Source of the DNA: Ephydatia muelleri
Lineage: Eukaryota; Porifera; Demospongiae; Spongillida; Spongillidae
Length of the DNA stretch: 64,000 bases
NCBI GenBank assembly: GCA_013339895.1
Contig: JABACO010000084.1
Location: forward strand, 62,001-126,000
Direction of reading: 5' to 3'
Positions within the stretch are counted from its first letter, which is position 1. Every line of letters starts with the position of its first letter. Of this stretch, positions 31,824 through 42,076 are shown one piece after another. Position numbers and translations under genes: made by a program. Under the pieces are notes generated by a model. That model was not told where the DNA came from. It saw nothing but the letters and a program-made list of their open reading frames with translations, and ran no database searches.

Positions 31824-32638
31824 ATGGCCTGGGCAACCAGCACGAGAAATACAAGATGAATAGCAACCCTCACGGGATAGCTCTGGTCATCAGCAACACC
31901 AGGTTCAATGAACAATCGCGGCTGTTGCCCAGAGAATCTGCCCTGGTAGATGAGGATAAAATCAAAACCATCTTTGAGACACTCAAGTATACAGTGATAC
32001 TGCTCAGAGATCTCACGGCAGCTCAGATGGTCAAGGCCTTCCAATTGGTGGTCGGTAAAATGACATTTGACTCCTTTAGTCAAAGCGTGCAGGAGGTTTG
32101 GAGGAGGCGGGGCTACAATGGAGCCACTATAGGAGAAGACAATGACAGCTTCGTCTGTTGTCTCATGTCTCACGGTGGAAGGGGTGTGCTCTATGGCATA
32201 GACCGTTCTTGTTTTGGCATAGAGCTGGACTACTTTAGCAGTCTATTAGGACCTCAGGCTTGCCGAAATTTGGAAGGGAAACCCAAGATGGCATTCATCC
32301 TATGCTGTCAAGATGGTGATGGACCAGATCAACCCAACCGAGAGAAGGTGATCGTTACTGACAGACATGACTTCTGCCTCTCCTATGCCAGTGTGTGCAA
32401 TGAAAAGTCCTACAGGAGCGAATACCAAGACCCAACTGAGCACAGGGAAAAAGGAGGGAGCTGGTACATACACGCCCTCCATGAGGCCATCATCACCAGG
32501 CATGTCAGGTCTATACCATTACTGACCACAGTGATTAACCGCCTCGTGACAGAGAAGGAAGAAGTGGGCAAGGACAATACTGTCCTCAAGCAGTGTCCAG
32601 TGTTTCAGAGTACCCTTCGGTATGATGTAGACTTTTAA
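31824..32638 (+). CDS. Caspase (C14) domain exon (gene 2)
   Basis: The last exon follows ATCTTTGCAG and ends TAA at 32638. It holds both subunits. First comes the start strand GIALVISNTRFNEQS. Next are helices (LRDLTAAQMVKAFQLVV), the catalytic His in CCLMSHGGRG, and the Cys region MAFILCCQDGDG, where the second Cys aligns with the nucleophile of QACRG. The S1-pocket and p10 region reads SYRSEYQDP, GGSWYIHALHEAI. The QACRG Arg-Gly positions are Gln-Asp, which is unusual, but His, Cys, the YR pocket residue and GSW(Y/F)I are present, so activity is plausible. Caspases cleave after Asp in cell death and inflammation. As a CARD-containing fusion it resembles an initiator caspase. A stand-alone start at the Met near 31857 cannot be excluded. 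Confidence 0.85.
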
Positions 32639-32639
32639 T

Positions 32640-34420
32640 AGCAAATTTTTCACTCAGTATAACTTTATAATCATATGGATATGCACATGCAATCATATAG
32701 TGCACGTGTGCACAGAAAATGGGCACAAATTGTAGAAATCTGTACTTAGAGCCAGTGCATGTGAGCTGACTGTCTTTAGCTATCTTGTTTCGAGGAGCAG
32801 ATCGCTTATGCATGAATGTCTTTGTGAATTTTTAACGGCAATGTTCAGTAATTGTCACTGTTTCTTCACATAGAAGCATGTTAGAACACAGAATATAACA
32901 TTCGAAGCACACATAGACTTAGTTATGATGCAGCTTGAAGCATCGTGAGCAGATATTATATTTAAAAACCACACAACGGGGCGATGGCTCGCTTAGTCTC
33001 ACGTGCCCACAATCTCTATTACATTACGTAATGGCGCGAAACTAGTTTTTATTCTTGCATGCAATTCGGACAGTTGTCACAGGACATATGGAATATAGAC
33101 GCTGGGAAATGTAAACATGTGGTCAATTTTCTTGGGAAATTATTTCAATTTATGACGCAGCAAGGAAAAACAGGTCTCCGAAAGGAAAGTTTGAAGCTCA
33201 TATCGTTTGGTATAACGCGCCTTTCAAGTTGCAGATTTGCACTCGCCGACGAGTACATGTAGAACAACCAAATACAACTAAGTAACATTTAAGTGCGTTA
33301 AGTACAAGTAATTTTGACATTTACATGCTATCACAAAAACAAACGCATCTGAATAGCATTTGTTGACTTAACACAAAGTTGCCGAAGGTATAAAGTATAT
33401 ATGTTGCAATGGGTCATCTACTGCGCCACGACAGGTGCACAACGAGCTCCATTTGAAGATTTCAATCTCTTATTTCTCTCCAATGATAAAATATGTCATG
33501 TTCCGCCTGATGGTAATACGGTCTCGTCCCCAAACCTAAATTGATACCTGCACTTGGATATAAATTCCTACATCCATGTATGAGAAACTCGTGCTCCAGT
33601 GCACAAGATCATGGGGTGGGGAAAATGTAATTGCAAGTATAAGACACTCTATTCTTTCATCAACAGCCGTGTACTCAATCGTACAACACGCAGTACAGCT
33701 CCAAGTAGGAAGCACACATAAAAAAATCTGCTCCACTTAAAACTCCACCTCTCTCGTGCCCTCAAACATGCGATGGCAAAATATGCAGTTCGGTACGCAA
33801 AATGACGAGACATCAGATCTGCAACTGCAACACTTGCCGCTATACAGTGTACATGTACATGTACATGTCATCAGGGTACAATAGCGCCTTAGTTTATGAA
33901 CTTTATTTATTTATTCATCATTATTATTTAAATAATTGTATGCTATTTGTATTCTGGTAGTGTTTCCATCATACACATCAGTAATACTGCATGTGTCTGC
34001 TGCATGTACATGTATAGGGTCATACATGTAGGTGTGCATAGGCCCATGCGTGCGTGCGTGTGTGTGTGTGTGCCCTCTGCAAAGACATTTATATGGGGGA
34101 TCTCATCTTGACGCCCTTACTCCCATTACCCCCACCGCCCCCTCCGGCAATTCCTATTGGTCACATTATCCTCACGGCATGCTTCTATAAAGCATGCAGT
34201 GTGTGACTATAGCATGCCTACGATCGGATGACTCCAGTGCTTCCCACATCAAGCCCATGTAGATAGTTCAGTGGCATTTGGTAGTGTCATGTAGCTACAC
34301 CCACGGAAGTTAATACTAGTAAACGCATCTGAATAGCACTTGTTGACTTAAACTATTCATGTACATTTAGGTACTAACTGGCTGCTTTAAATGCTTGGTG
34401 GCGATCCAGGGTTTTTGTCA
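32640..34420. other. Intergenic region downstream of gene 2
   Basis: No gene is supported. TACATG repeats (about 33846-33868) and a GCGTGCGTG(TG)n tract (about 34050) occur. A ~31-bp direct repeat (AAACGCATCTGAATAGCA onward) is found at 33342 and 34320. Confidence 0.5.
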
Positions 34421-34423
34421 ATG

Positions 34424-36090
34424 GCATTCGAACAATTGTGAAGCAGCCTTAAACAGTGGATAACGTGAAAATTGACTCTATTTTTTTCTTCATCACCTTT
34501 ATGTTTGCTCCTGTGTATTGTAGCAATATAATGTCGAAATGAAAAACTGATTTGCACAGAAATGTTTTGCCATGATTGGTCAATGCTATGTAAAAAATAC
34601 AATAGTCAACTGACTTCAATAGTTAAGATTCATTAGTATTTAGTGGTCCCTCTCCAAAAAAATGTTTTCAATGATTTCTCCCTCCCCAGTTGGTGGATTG
34701 ATACGAAATTTGCTGCACAAGTAGGGCTTGATAGTAGAAATCGATTGGCCGAGTTGGTTTTTAAACCCGGGAAAAAGGTAAGGCATTATAAAGCTTGAGG
34801 TGCCATTTAAGTTCCTCCAATGTCATTGTCTAATACGCGATTAATACAGAACAGAAGTTTGTACAAACATTGGAATATGGTCTACCGACCCGCGCTATTC
34901 TGGGGCTTAAAAGGAGTAACTTAGCTGTACAAATAACGTTCTCAAGTGCGAAAGAGCAAAACACGTAGCCATTTTTGTAATTTTTTAAATGAATTATATT
35001 AAAATCGTGACGCAATGACAATATTGATTCGGTTTGCTATGGCGGAGGGCGTTGTTAATGGAAACGGTTCTTTTCAAAACCAAACCGAGGATGTAGCAAG
35101 TACAAGATCCGCAGCCAGAAAGGTGACACGCCATCAGCCAACTCAGTAAAGTATAAACGTAATGCCAGAACTCTTGCGTCCGTATCTGAAAGGTCGGGCA
35201 TATAACCAGCTAAGCTTTCCAGCTCTTAGTAGCATCTGCGGCAATATCAGGTGTGCTTCTCCTACGATTCCATTCAACTCGGCAGATGTGTCGCTCACGG
35301 GTTTCGTATTTGCAAAATACCGTCCTCTGGGCTTCTTTTTCAGTAGCTTCTTCCAAGCAGATGCCGCCTTTCTGGCTGCGGACCTTGATGAGCTTGCTAA
35401 ATCCTCGGTTTGGTTGTGAAAAGAACCGTTTCCATCAACATCAACAACGCCCTCCACCATAGCAAACCGAATGAATATTGTCATTGCGTCACGATTTTAA
35501 CGTAATTCATTTTTAAAATAATTACAAAAATGGCTACGTGTTTTGCTCCGTCGCACTTGAGAACGTTATTTGTACAGCAAAGTTACTCCTTAAGCCCCAG
35601 AATAGCATTTTTACGGTCGGTAGACCATATTCCAATGTTTGTACAAACTTCTGTTCTGTATTAATCGCGTATTAGAAAATGTTTTTTCTAACCTTGGAGG
35701 AAATTAAATGGCACCTCAAGCATTATAATGCCTTACCTTTTTCCCGGGTTTAAAAACCAACTCGGCCATCGATTTCTACCATCAATCTCTAGTTATACAG
35801 CGATTTTCGTATCAATCCACCAACAGGGCAGGGAGAAATCATTGAAACATTTTTTGGGAGGGGAACCACTAAATATTAATGTAGCTTAACTATTGAAGTC
35901 AGTTAATTGTATTTTTTTTTTTACATAGCATTGAGTAATCATGCCATAACATTTATGTGAAATCAGATTTTCATTTCGACATTATATTGCTACAATACAC
36001 AGGAGCAACATAAAGGTGATGAAGAAAAAAAATAGAGTCAATTTTCACGTTATCCACTGTATAAGGCTGCTTCACAATTGTTCGTATGCG
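34424..36090. repeat. Large inverted repeat, ~700-bp arms with 245-bp spacer
   Basis: Arm 1 is 34424-35121 and arm 2 is 35367-36090 in inverse. Shared blocks include GAACAATTGTGAAGCAGCC, ATAACGTGAAAATTGACTC, TTTGTACAAACATTGGAATA and AAAATGGCTACGTGTTTTGC (as inverse). The arms differ by substitutions and small indels, so they are not recent. Each arm carries the start of a similar reading frame (MAEGVVNGNGSF on plus near 35038, MVEGVVDVDGNGSF on minus at 35460), pointing inward. It is either a foldback element or an inverted gene-end duplication. Confidence 0.8.
35143..35460 (-). CDS. Candidate small basic protein or first exon in inverted repeat
   Basis: From the ATG at 35460 the minus frame reads MVEGVVDVDGNGSFHNQTED, then SRSAARKAASAWKKLLKKKP, RGRYFANTKPVSDTSAELNG and on to a stop at 35143 (about 105 codons). 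The first 30 residues are repeated in the other arm. There is no recognised domain. The basic AARKAASAWKKLLKKKPRGR stretch could bind nucleic acid, but this is speculation. It may be one exon of a longer gene. Confidence 0.3.
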   Translation of the reverse strand: MVEGVVDVDGNGSFHNQTEDLASSSRSAARKAASAWKKLLKKKPRGRYFANTKPVSDTSAELNGIVGEAHLILPQMLLRAGKLSWLYARPFRYGRKSSGITFILY

Positions 36091-36351
36091 TGAAAAGTTT
36101 TTAATATCTTTCCTCCACTTACTCCAGAGATCTGAATAAATGCAAGCAGGAACGATCCAGCAATATATGATGTGAAAGAGGTGGCCACTTCGTCTCATGC
36201 AGGATTAATTACTAAGCACTTTGCTCCCCTTATGTCGTTGAAGAGCTCAAGAAAGCATATACGTTGATGATTCGAGCACACTTTTGCCTCCCTTGGTAAA
36301 CGACATACCGGAATATCGAGAGTACATAGAATTCATCTCCCGTACCACTGC

Positions 36352-36535
36352 ACCACAGCATTTAGTATGCAGAGTTGTGCAGAGTCTGCATATCAGCCAT
36401 ATGCAGATGAGTATCATTGAAGTGTTCATATGCAGACGTCTGCATATGGACACTTCAATGATACTCATCTGCAAATGGCTGATATGCAGACTCTGCAACT
36501 CTGCACAACTCTGCATACTAAATGCTGTGGCGCAG
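36352..36535. repeat. Near-perfect palindrome centred on GACGTC
   Basis: Arms 36352-36437 and 36438-36535 meet with no loop at GCAGACGTCTGC. They match over nearly all their length, apart from a 9-bp insertion and a few substitutions. The arms contain repeated CTGCATA/TATGCAG words. It could fold into an ~85-bp hairpin. Confidence 0.8.
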
Positions 36536-36899
36536 TGCGTGGTTCTTATGCTCTGCCACATCGTACCAAGACCACAGACCTACATGATAAAGCAGCTAGT
36601 ATACCTAACGGCAGAATCCACCATTTGGCGTGTAAGTAATGTCATGGACTGTTGGAGCATTAACAAAGGAAATTTTCCGAAATAGCAAAGATGGCACTAA
36701 AGTATTTGGCAGTTCCAGCATCAAGTGATATTCGTTCTTTGTATTTATCCGTTGCATGAGTCACTGATTGCTATATATTGCAATGTATCATCAAATTAGT
36801 ATAAAGCCGCATCTATACACATACCGAGGTGCTAATTGCGACCAGCAGTGCATGCGGAGTTATACACGCTGCCAATACAGTAATACATGTACACGTATG

Positions 36900-37110
36900 C
36901 AAGTTTGACCGACTAAGACCGTCTGCCGTGACCGCTAAGTATGAACTGGCGGTTTTTTGACGGTCCAAACTGACCGTGACCGTGCCGGATAGGCTTCAAA
37001 CGGCCTGCCCGTGATCGTGACCGTATGGACTGGTCACTAGCCGTGACCGTGACCGCCAGAGGTCTATTCCGGTCAACTGGCCGTCCGTGACTTCCCCCAA
37101 TCGGTCAACC
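36900..37110. repeat. CGTGACCG-rich degenerate repeat island
   Basis: About 200 bp of unusually GC-rich sequence have recurrent GTGACCGTGACCG, GACGGTC and GGTCA words in both orientations. It lies about 270 bp upstream of the gene 3 start codon. It is non-coding and may be a transposon terminus or part of the promoter. Confidence 0.5.
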
Positions 37111-37373
37111 ACGGCAACACTGATTCAGAGCAATCAACAATTGATGAGCAATACTGAACTGAACCTGCGTGACAAGTATTGTTACAATATATATACTTGT
37201 ATACATAATGTGATATGCGCTGCACTATTTACCCAAAAATTATGGAAGCACAATATTAATCAGGAATGTTCAAATCTCATTTGCATTTTAAAATGTAAAT
37301 CAGTTAATTACGGGATTTTACGTTAATAATCTTACTACTAATCTGGTAGCAACCAGTCCAGAAGCGGTTAGAG

Positions 37374-37639
37374 ATGGCAGTCCAAGACGATGCAGTAGCG
37401 CAGAGCTGCCGCAGATGATGAAGAAGTCCAACTTGGACCCAGAGGTGCTTGCAGTCCGACTGCTTGAGAATAAAATAATCGACGAATCGATTCTGGAAGA
37501 TGTCAGGAGCCGAACGTCGGTTACAGAAAAAGTGAAGACATTGTCGGATGCTGTGACAAAACTAGGGAAAGCCGCATGTGATGACTGCTGTGCACTCATT
37601 AAGAACGTTGAATTGGAATGTCCGAAGCACCTTCTACAG
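37374..37639 (+). pseudogene. CARD-like first exon of gene 3, frame-disrupted
   Basis: The exon aligns over its whole length with gene 2 exon 23835-24102, including the donor CTACAG|GTGAGCGAT. Relative to that exon it lacks one base between the ATG (37374) and codon 15, and one base near the end (GGAATGTCC against GGAACTGTCC). From a later ATG (37415) the frame is open through LDPEVLAVRLLENKIIDESI, LEDVRSRTSVTEKVKTLSDA to CCALIKNVELE. It then exits in phase 0 rather than the phase 1 that the TRAF exon needs. So the copy is decayed, uses another first exon, or contains sequence errors. Translation could restart inside the TRAF exon. Confidence 0.65.
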
Positions 37640-39295
37640 GTGAGCGATAAAGGGGCGTTGAGGCCTGGGGACCAGGTCACTAGTTTTTTATCAGCCGATC
37701 TGTCTAGTTCCAAAACCGCTGGTCGAAACTACTGTAATGTACACACAATAAGGTGTGGGCGGAATGCGGCTCATTGAGACCGGTTTGAAAGGCAATAATT
37801 AAATGGGGTCGTTTCCGAGATAAGGGCGTGTTATTTCAAAAATATTTTGATATTCTAAAAGTCTGAAATGTCCTCTATACGTTGCTTCTTACACACTGAG
37901 AATCGGAGTATTTGTCATGGAGTTGTAAGGCGCTGAAGTTGTAATTAGCCATACATTTCAACGCAAATAAGCGCTGCATTTTTATTGCGCGTACTGGAAA
38001 TTGTATAACGTATCCGCTACATCTTTTCGCGGGAAACGATCTCATTTCTATTAGACGGAATTAGACGTGTCAACCAGGATAGTATTTCCTATTTAGTTAG
38101 CGCATGTCATTAATTGATTACAAGCCATGGCTTCTGATCACAATTTTACCCGCATGAAATTTTTCACAGCAACTTCGACTCTTTTCAACGTACGATAATC
38201 ACGGCAGGCTTTACATTTCAAATTCGGATACTAACTTTGGGAATGGGTTTGATTTCGTAGCATTTCATAAGTCCAAACGTTAGATTGCAGCATGGAAATA
38301 GTATCCAGGATTGCAGCATGGAAATAGTATCCAGGATTGCAGCAAGTCTTCGGCTCTGTTCTGTTGTGTTAACAGTATACCGGATACCATCAAAAACTTT
38401 GTTTGTTGACATGAATATTATTATGGCTATTGTTATGGTTATTGTGGTTGTTATTACTATAATAATATAATAACTAAATAACTTAATATGTGTCACTGTC
38501 CTCAAAAACAAGGCACCCAGGACTGAGACAGCATTCCTTGCTGTACACACAGTGAGGCGTTGAATTAGATAGGAAAAGGACTGCACTTCCCCTGACACCT
38601 TACAAACACGACAAGCAAGATCATTTAGGAATGATATAGTCTGTTTTCCAAACACAACTGATGTTCTATGTTTAAAAAAAATACAAATACAAATGTTCTT
38701 TTCTTCACACAAGTGAAGATTGTGAGTTCTGGACCAATGCATGATGCTCCCACAGGTATGGAGGAAGGCATACATATAAGCTCCAGAACGATAACCAGCC
38801 GTTTGAAATAAAGGGAATTTTTTATTTAAGAATAAGATAGCAAGCTTTAATTTATTCTAATGTTTTGTATCAAACAGATACAAAAAACTGACATGATGCA
38901 TATACATTGTACATGTGGTGCAATTAAGATAACTGAAATTGCTAGGACACAGACAGTGAAATAAATAAATTGTTTTCTAAAAACATTAATGGACACCATT
39001 ATTTACAAGATCATTTTTGTCATTGAATTTGGCCTTTGTTAGTGATCTAGGTATAATTTACCTCGAGTGTATGCAGTAATGACAATATTGTAGCACTTTT
39101 ATAATCACTAATATAGTCGGAAGCAATACACATATACTTGCATTACATAACTCTGAATGGTGTATGCAATATCTAAGCCCCTGAATATAGAAGTGTAATA
39201 TTGATAAATCTCAGCTGATTCTATTCATTTGTGCATCCCAGACATACAAATGTACATGTAGCCTCATTTTATTAATCATCATTCTAAACACACAG
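37640..39295 (+). other. Intron 1 of gene 3 model
   Basis: No exon is supported. It holds a MITE (37805-38043) and two tandem copies of GATTGCAGCATGGAAATAGT plus ATCCAG (38285-38337). A 185-codon minus-strand ORF (38775-38218) has no recognisable motif and is probably chance. Confidence 0.5.
37805..38043. mobile_element. MITE, TTTCGCGGAAA-terminal family (copy 4)
   Basis: It begins GGGTCGTTTCCGAGATAAGG and ends TTTTCGCGGGAAACGATC. The interior matches the other copies (ATATTCTAAAAGTCTGAAAT, GTCATGGAGTTGTAAGGCGC, GCGCGTACTGGAAATT). Confidence 0.75.
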
Positions 39296-40102
39296 CAGAA
39301 GTAGGTGGTGATATTTCTTCACCATCTATTGGAGATGCGAGTTTGGATTTTATCAATATGGCAGAACAAAATCCTACCTACTACTGTCCAGTCACAAAGG
39401 AAATACTTTTTGATCCATACCAAACTACTTGCTGTGGAAATCACATCTCACAGGTGGCATATATCAAGCTTTCTAAATATAAATCTGCATGTCCCATGTG
39501 CAGAAATACAGAGTTTAGTGCATACCCAGATAAACCTTTTCAAAGGAAAATAAGAAAGCTGAAGGTGAGGTGTCAATATGGTGACTTTGGGTGCAGGTGG
39601 GAGGGGTGTTTGGATGACCTGCTTGCACATAATGAAGAGTTACAGGACCATCACGGCACTCTGAAGACAGTAAGGTCAATTGCACCTGATGAGTTCATAA
39701 TGAATGATTACGAGGATTTCAGAAAGTCATGGAAGATGTGGTTCAGTCCATCATTTTATACTCATCCTAATGGATACCGGATGTGTTTGAGGGTGGATGC
39801 TGAAGACAATGGTCACCTCTCTGTATATGCCTACCTGATGAAGGGAGTGTACGATGATTCTCTGCCATTTCCATTTAGAGGCACAGTAACAGTACAGCTG
39901 ATAAATCGAGATAAGCCACATCAATGTGACATAGTGTTTGATGAGAATATAGATCCTAAGCATAGCATGAGAGTAGAGGAAAAAGAACGTCAAATTATAG
40001 GTTATGGAAATTCCAAATTCATTCCTCTCCACAAGTTGGGTAGCTACCTTGAACACAACTCCTTGAAATTCAGAGTCATGGTGAAGACCAAACCCATAAA
40101 AG
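39296..40102 (+). CDS. RING-like finger, TRAF zinc finger and MATH domain exon (gene 3)
   Basis: This phase-1 exon follows AAACACACAG (an alternative acceptor lies 3 nt further on). The leader EVGGDISSPSIGDASLD differs from genes 1 and 2. From MAEQNPTYYCPVTKEILFDP onward it is nearly the same: CCGNHIS, ACPMCRN, VRCQYGDFGCRWEGC, FSPSFYTHPNGYRMCLRVDA, HLSVYAYLMKGVYDDSLPFP. The donor is AAAAG|GTTTTT, followed directly by a poly-T run. Function is as for the paralogues. Confidence 0.85.
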
Positions 40103-42076
40103 GTTTTTTTTTTTTCAATACTATTTTGTATATGGGTTTTTTAAGGTGCGGTGCCCCCCCCCCCTCCCCTCCAACCCCCCATCCCCCTACCCATTGCATG
40201 ATCCAATTACACATATAATAGCAGATTCAAAATGCACAATGCAGCACCTATATTTGAAGCTCGTGACAACTTTATAAAATTACATGTTTCATATCTTTCT
40301 GTACAGGAAGGTATAATGGAACATGTCATTTATAAAGTTGTCATAAGCTTCAAATATTGATCCTGCATTGTGCATTCCGAATTTGTTATTATATATTTAA
40401 TTGGATCATGCGATCTGTCAGATATGGGCACAGGAGGTTATATTCTTCTGCTAAAATTACACTGTATTTGTGCAAAAGTATGTGAGGGTAAGGGAAGAAG
40501 AAACAAAATTTTGACATCCATAGACAATTATTATAGCTTGAAAGGTGCATTTTAAATCTTTTTTCTTTTTTTATTGTGGGTTGGGTTAAAAAACGTGTGA
40601 TCAAAGAGGGGGACACCACTACCCACAAAATCTTTTCATATCTTCATTTTTGTTTGTATGCACAAATGGCATGATAATGTTCCCATCAATTAAAGGAGTT
40701 CTAAGTGTTGGAGCTCATTCCTTACATTGCACCATTGGTCTTTAGCTAAATTAGTCCATTAATTATTAATATATACTTACTCACTTCTTCGTTAAGCAAA
40801 TCATTTCCAATTGACAATGGATTAAATAAATGATTAAAGTTTGAACACATTTATTATTTGTTTGTCATTTGTACATATTCAAAACAAAATATCAAACTTG
40901 AAAACACTAAAGTCCACAATGAATTTTTACTTTTAATAACTCACTATTTCTTAATATCAAAGGGTGGATTTAACTTTATTTCATAGTGGACTTACTAGAA
41001 ATGCTTTGAAATTAATTATTCAAACACTTTAAATGAATAATGACATTAAATTTAAATGACATATTCTTGAACCTAATGGGAACTTGAAATCATTCTTGTT
41101 CCACTGCATATTCATATATTGTCCTACTAAGGGATAAGTATTAAAATTAACCACCTCTAACCTTAATCTTGGATAACTTTGATACTACAGGGTTTTGAAT
41201 ATGTTGATTGGGGTTTGATACAATTACTCACCAATTACACCAATCTGAATCTTAATAGTACCTAAATGTGTAATGGATATAAAATGAATTATTCTTGTTA
41301 CTCTAAAAAAAAAACATCACAATGGTAATTAATAGTTATATAATTTCCTTCATTTGTGAATACTCGGTATCGATGCCATATTATAGCAATCAACCAGGAA
41401 TAAGAAGCACCTATAATTAATGGCACTGTCTCACATGATCAGTCCTGAATGGAATGTCATTACTTGTATTATTGGTTAGGCAACGCCATCAAATGCAGCA
41501 CTGAGCTGATCAAGATCCATATTAGTTTTGGATTTCTGGGAGTGGAACCCAACTATAGGATCAGTACATATCTAACATTTCCCTACCCCACCCCCTTCTC
41601 CCATTCTTCTTGTCTATTGTTTGACTCTATAGCAACAGTCCCACCGACCATGTTTGAGGGATATAATTTTACATGACTGAGCTGTTGCATGATGAATTTA
41701 AAATCACAATATGTGTCTGAAAAACAGACCCAACATGAGCAATTGTGTCTTTATAATAGAGAAAGCAAACAGTAACGACTGCAGATTTCATGCTAAGATG
41801 TTTCCGTAGTAGGGCACATCAAATTTTGAATCATTTTGGTACAATTTGGCAACAATATACTTCGTGATTTAAAACCATGCATGTCATTTTAGCGATGACA
41901 GTTTACAAAAAGCAGCAAAAAATCAATCTTCTTGTATAGAAATGGTCTGCAACAGGGGGCAAACGTTTGGTACAAGGCATTAGCGCTTTGCTAGCAGATA
42001 TAATGCTCACAAAACACTTTCATTGTGTGAAAATAACAATTATAAATTATTCAATTATAATCATTTCTGATTTTAG
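40103..42076. other. Intron 2 of gene 3 model
   Basis: No exon is supported. A foldback structure occupies 40194-40412. A diverged block (40850-41250) resembles 27800-28200 in gene 2. The intron ends GATTTTAG at 42076 or TGTTTTAG at 42190. Confidence 0.5.
40194..40412. repeat. Foldback element with ~95-bp arms
   Basis: Arms 40194-40289 and 40320-40412 are inverse copies. Shared blocks are ATGATCCAATTA, GCACAATGCAG and TATTTGAAGCT(C/T)(G/A)TGACAACTTTATAAA, read as inverse in the second arm. The loop is about 30 nt. It is non-coding and probably a foldback MITE. Confidence 0.7.

Larger units (their letters stand above)
23835..32638 (+). other. Gene 2 model: CARD / RING-TRAF-MATH / ZU5 / UPA / caspase
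   Basis: Proposed exons: 23835-24102, 25291-26142, 26526-27085, 27152-27286, 29509-29659, 30076-30144, 30561-30611, 30916-30960, 31431-31574, 31824-32638. All junctions keep frame. Most are phase 1, while those inside the ZU5/UPA region (27085|27152, 27286|29509) are phase 0. An alternative pair of borders (27290 with 29501) also keeps frame. The product would have an N-terminal CARD-like domain, a TRAF module, a ZU5-UPA module as in UNC5, PIDD and ankyrins, a serine-rich linker and a complete C-terminal caspase. I do not know a described protein with this order. The caspase exons could belong to a separate gene with a start near 31859, but the run of small in-phase exons linking them argues for one unit. 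Confidence 0.6.

Noticed and set aside
35162-35462. Two plus-strand ORFs in the inverted-repeat spacer
   Set aside because: They overlap the minus-strand frame whose start is conserved in the other arm, so they are likely shadows.
38218-38775. 185-codon minus-strand ORF in gene 3 intron 1
   Set aside because: No recognisable domain, low-complexity Ile/Thr stretch from an AT-rich repeat, no splice context.
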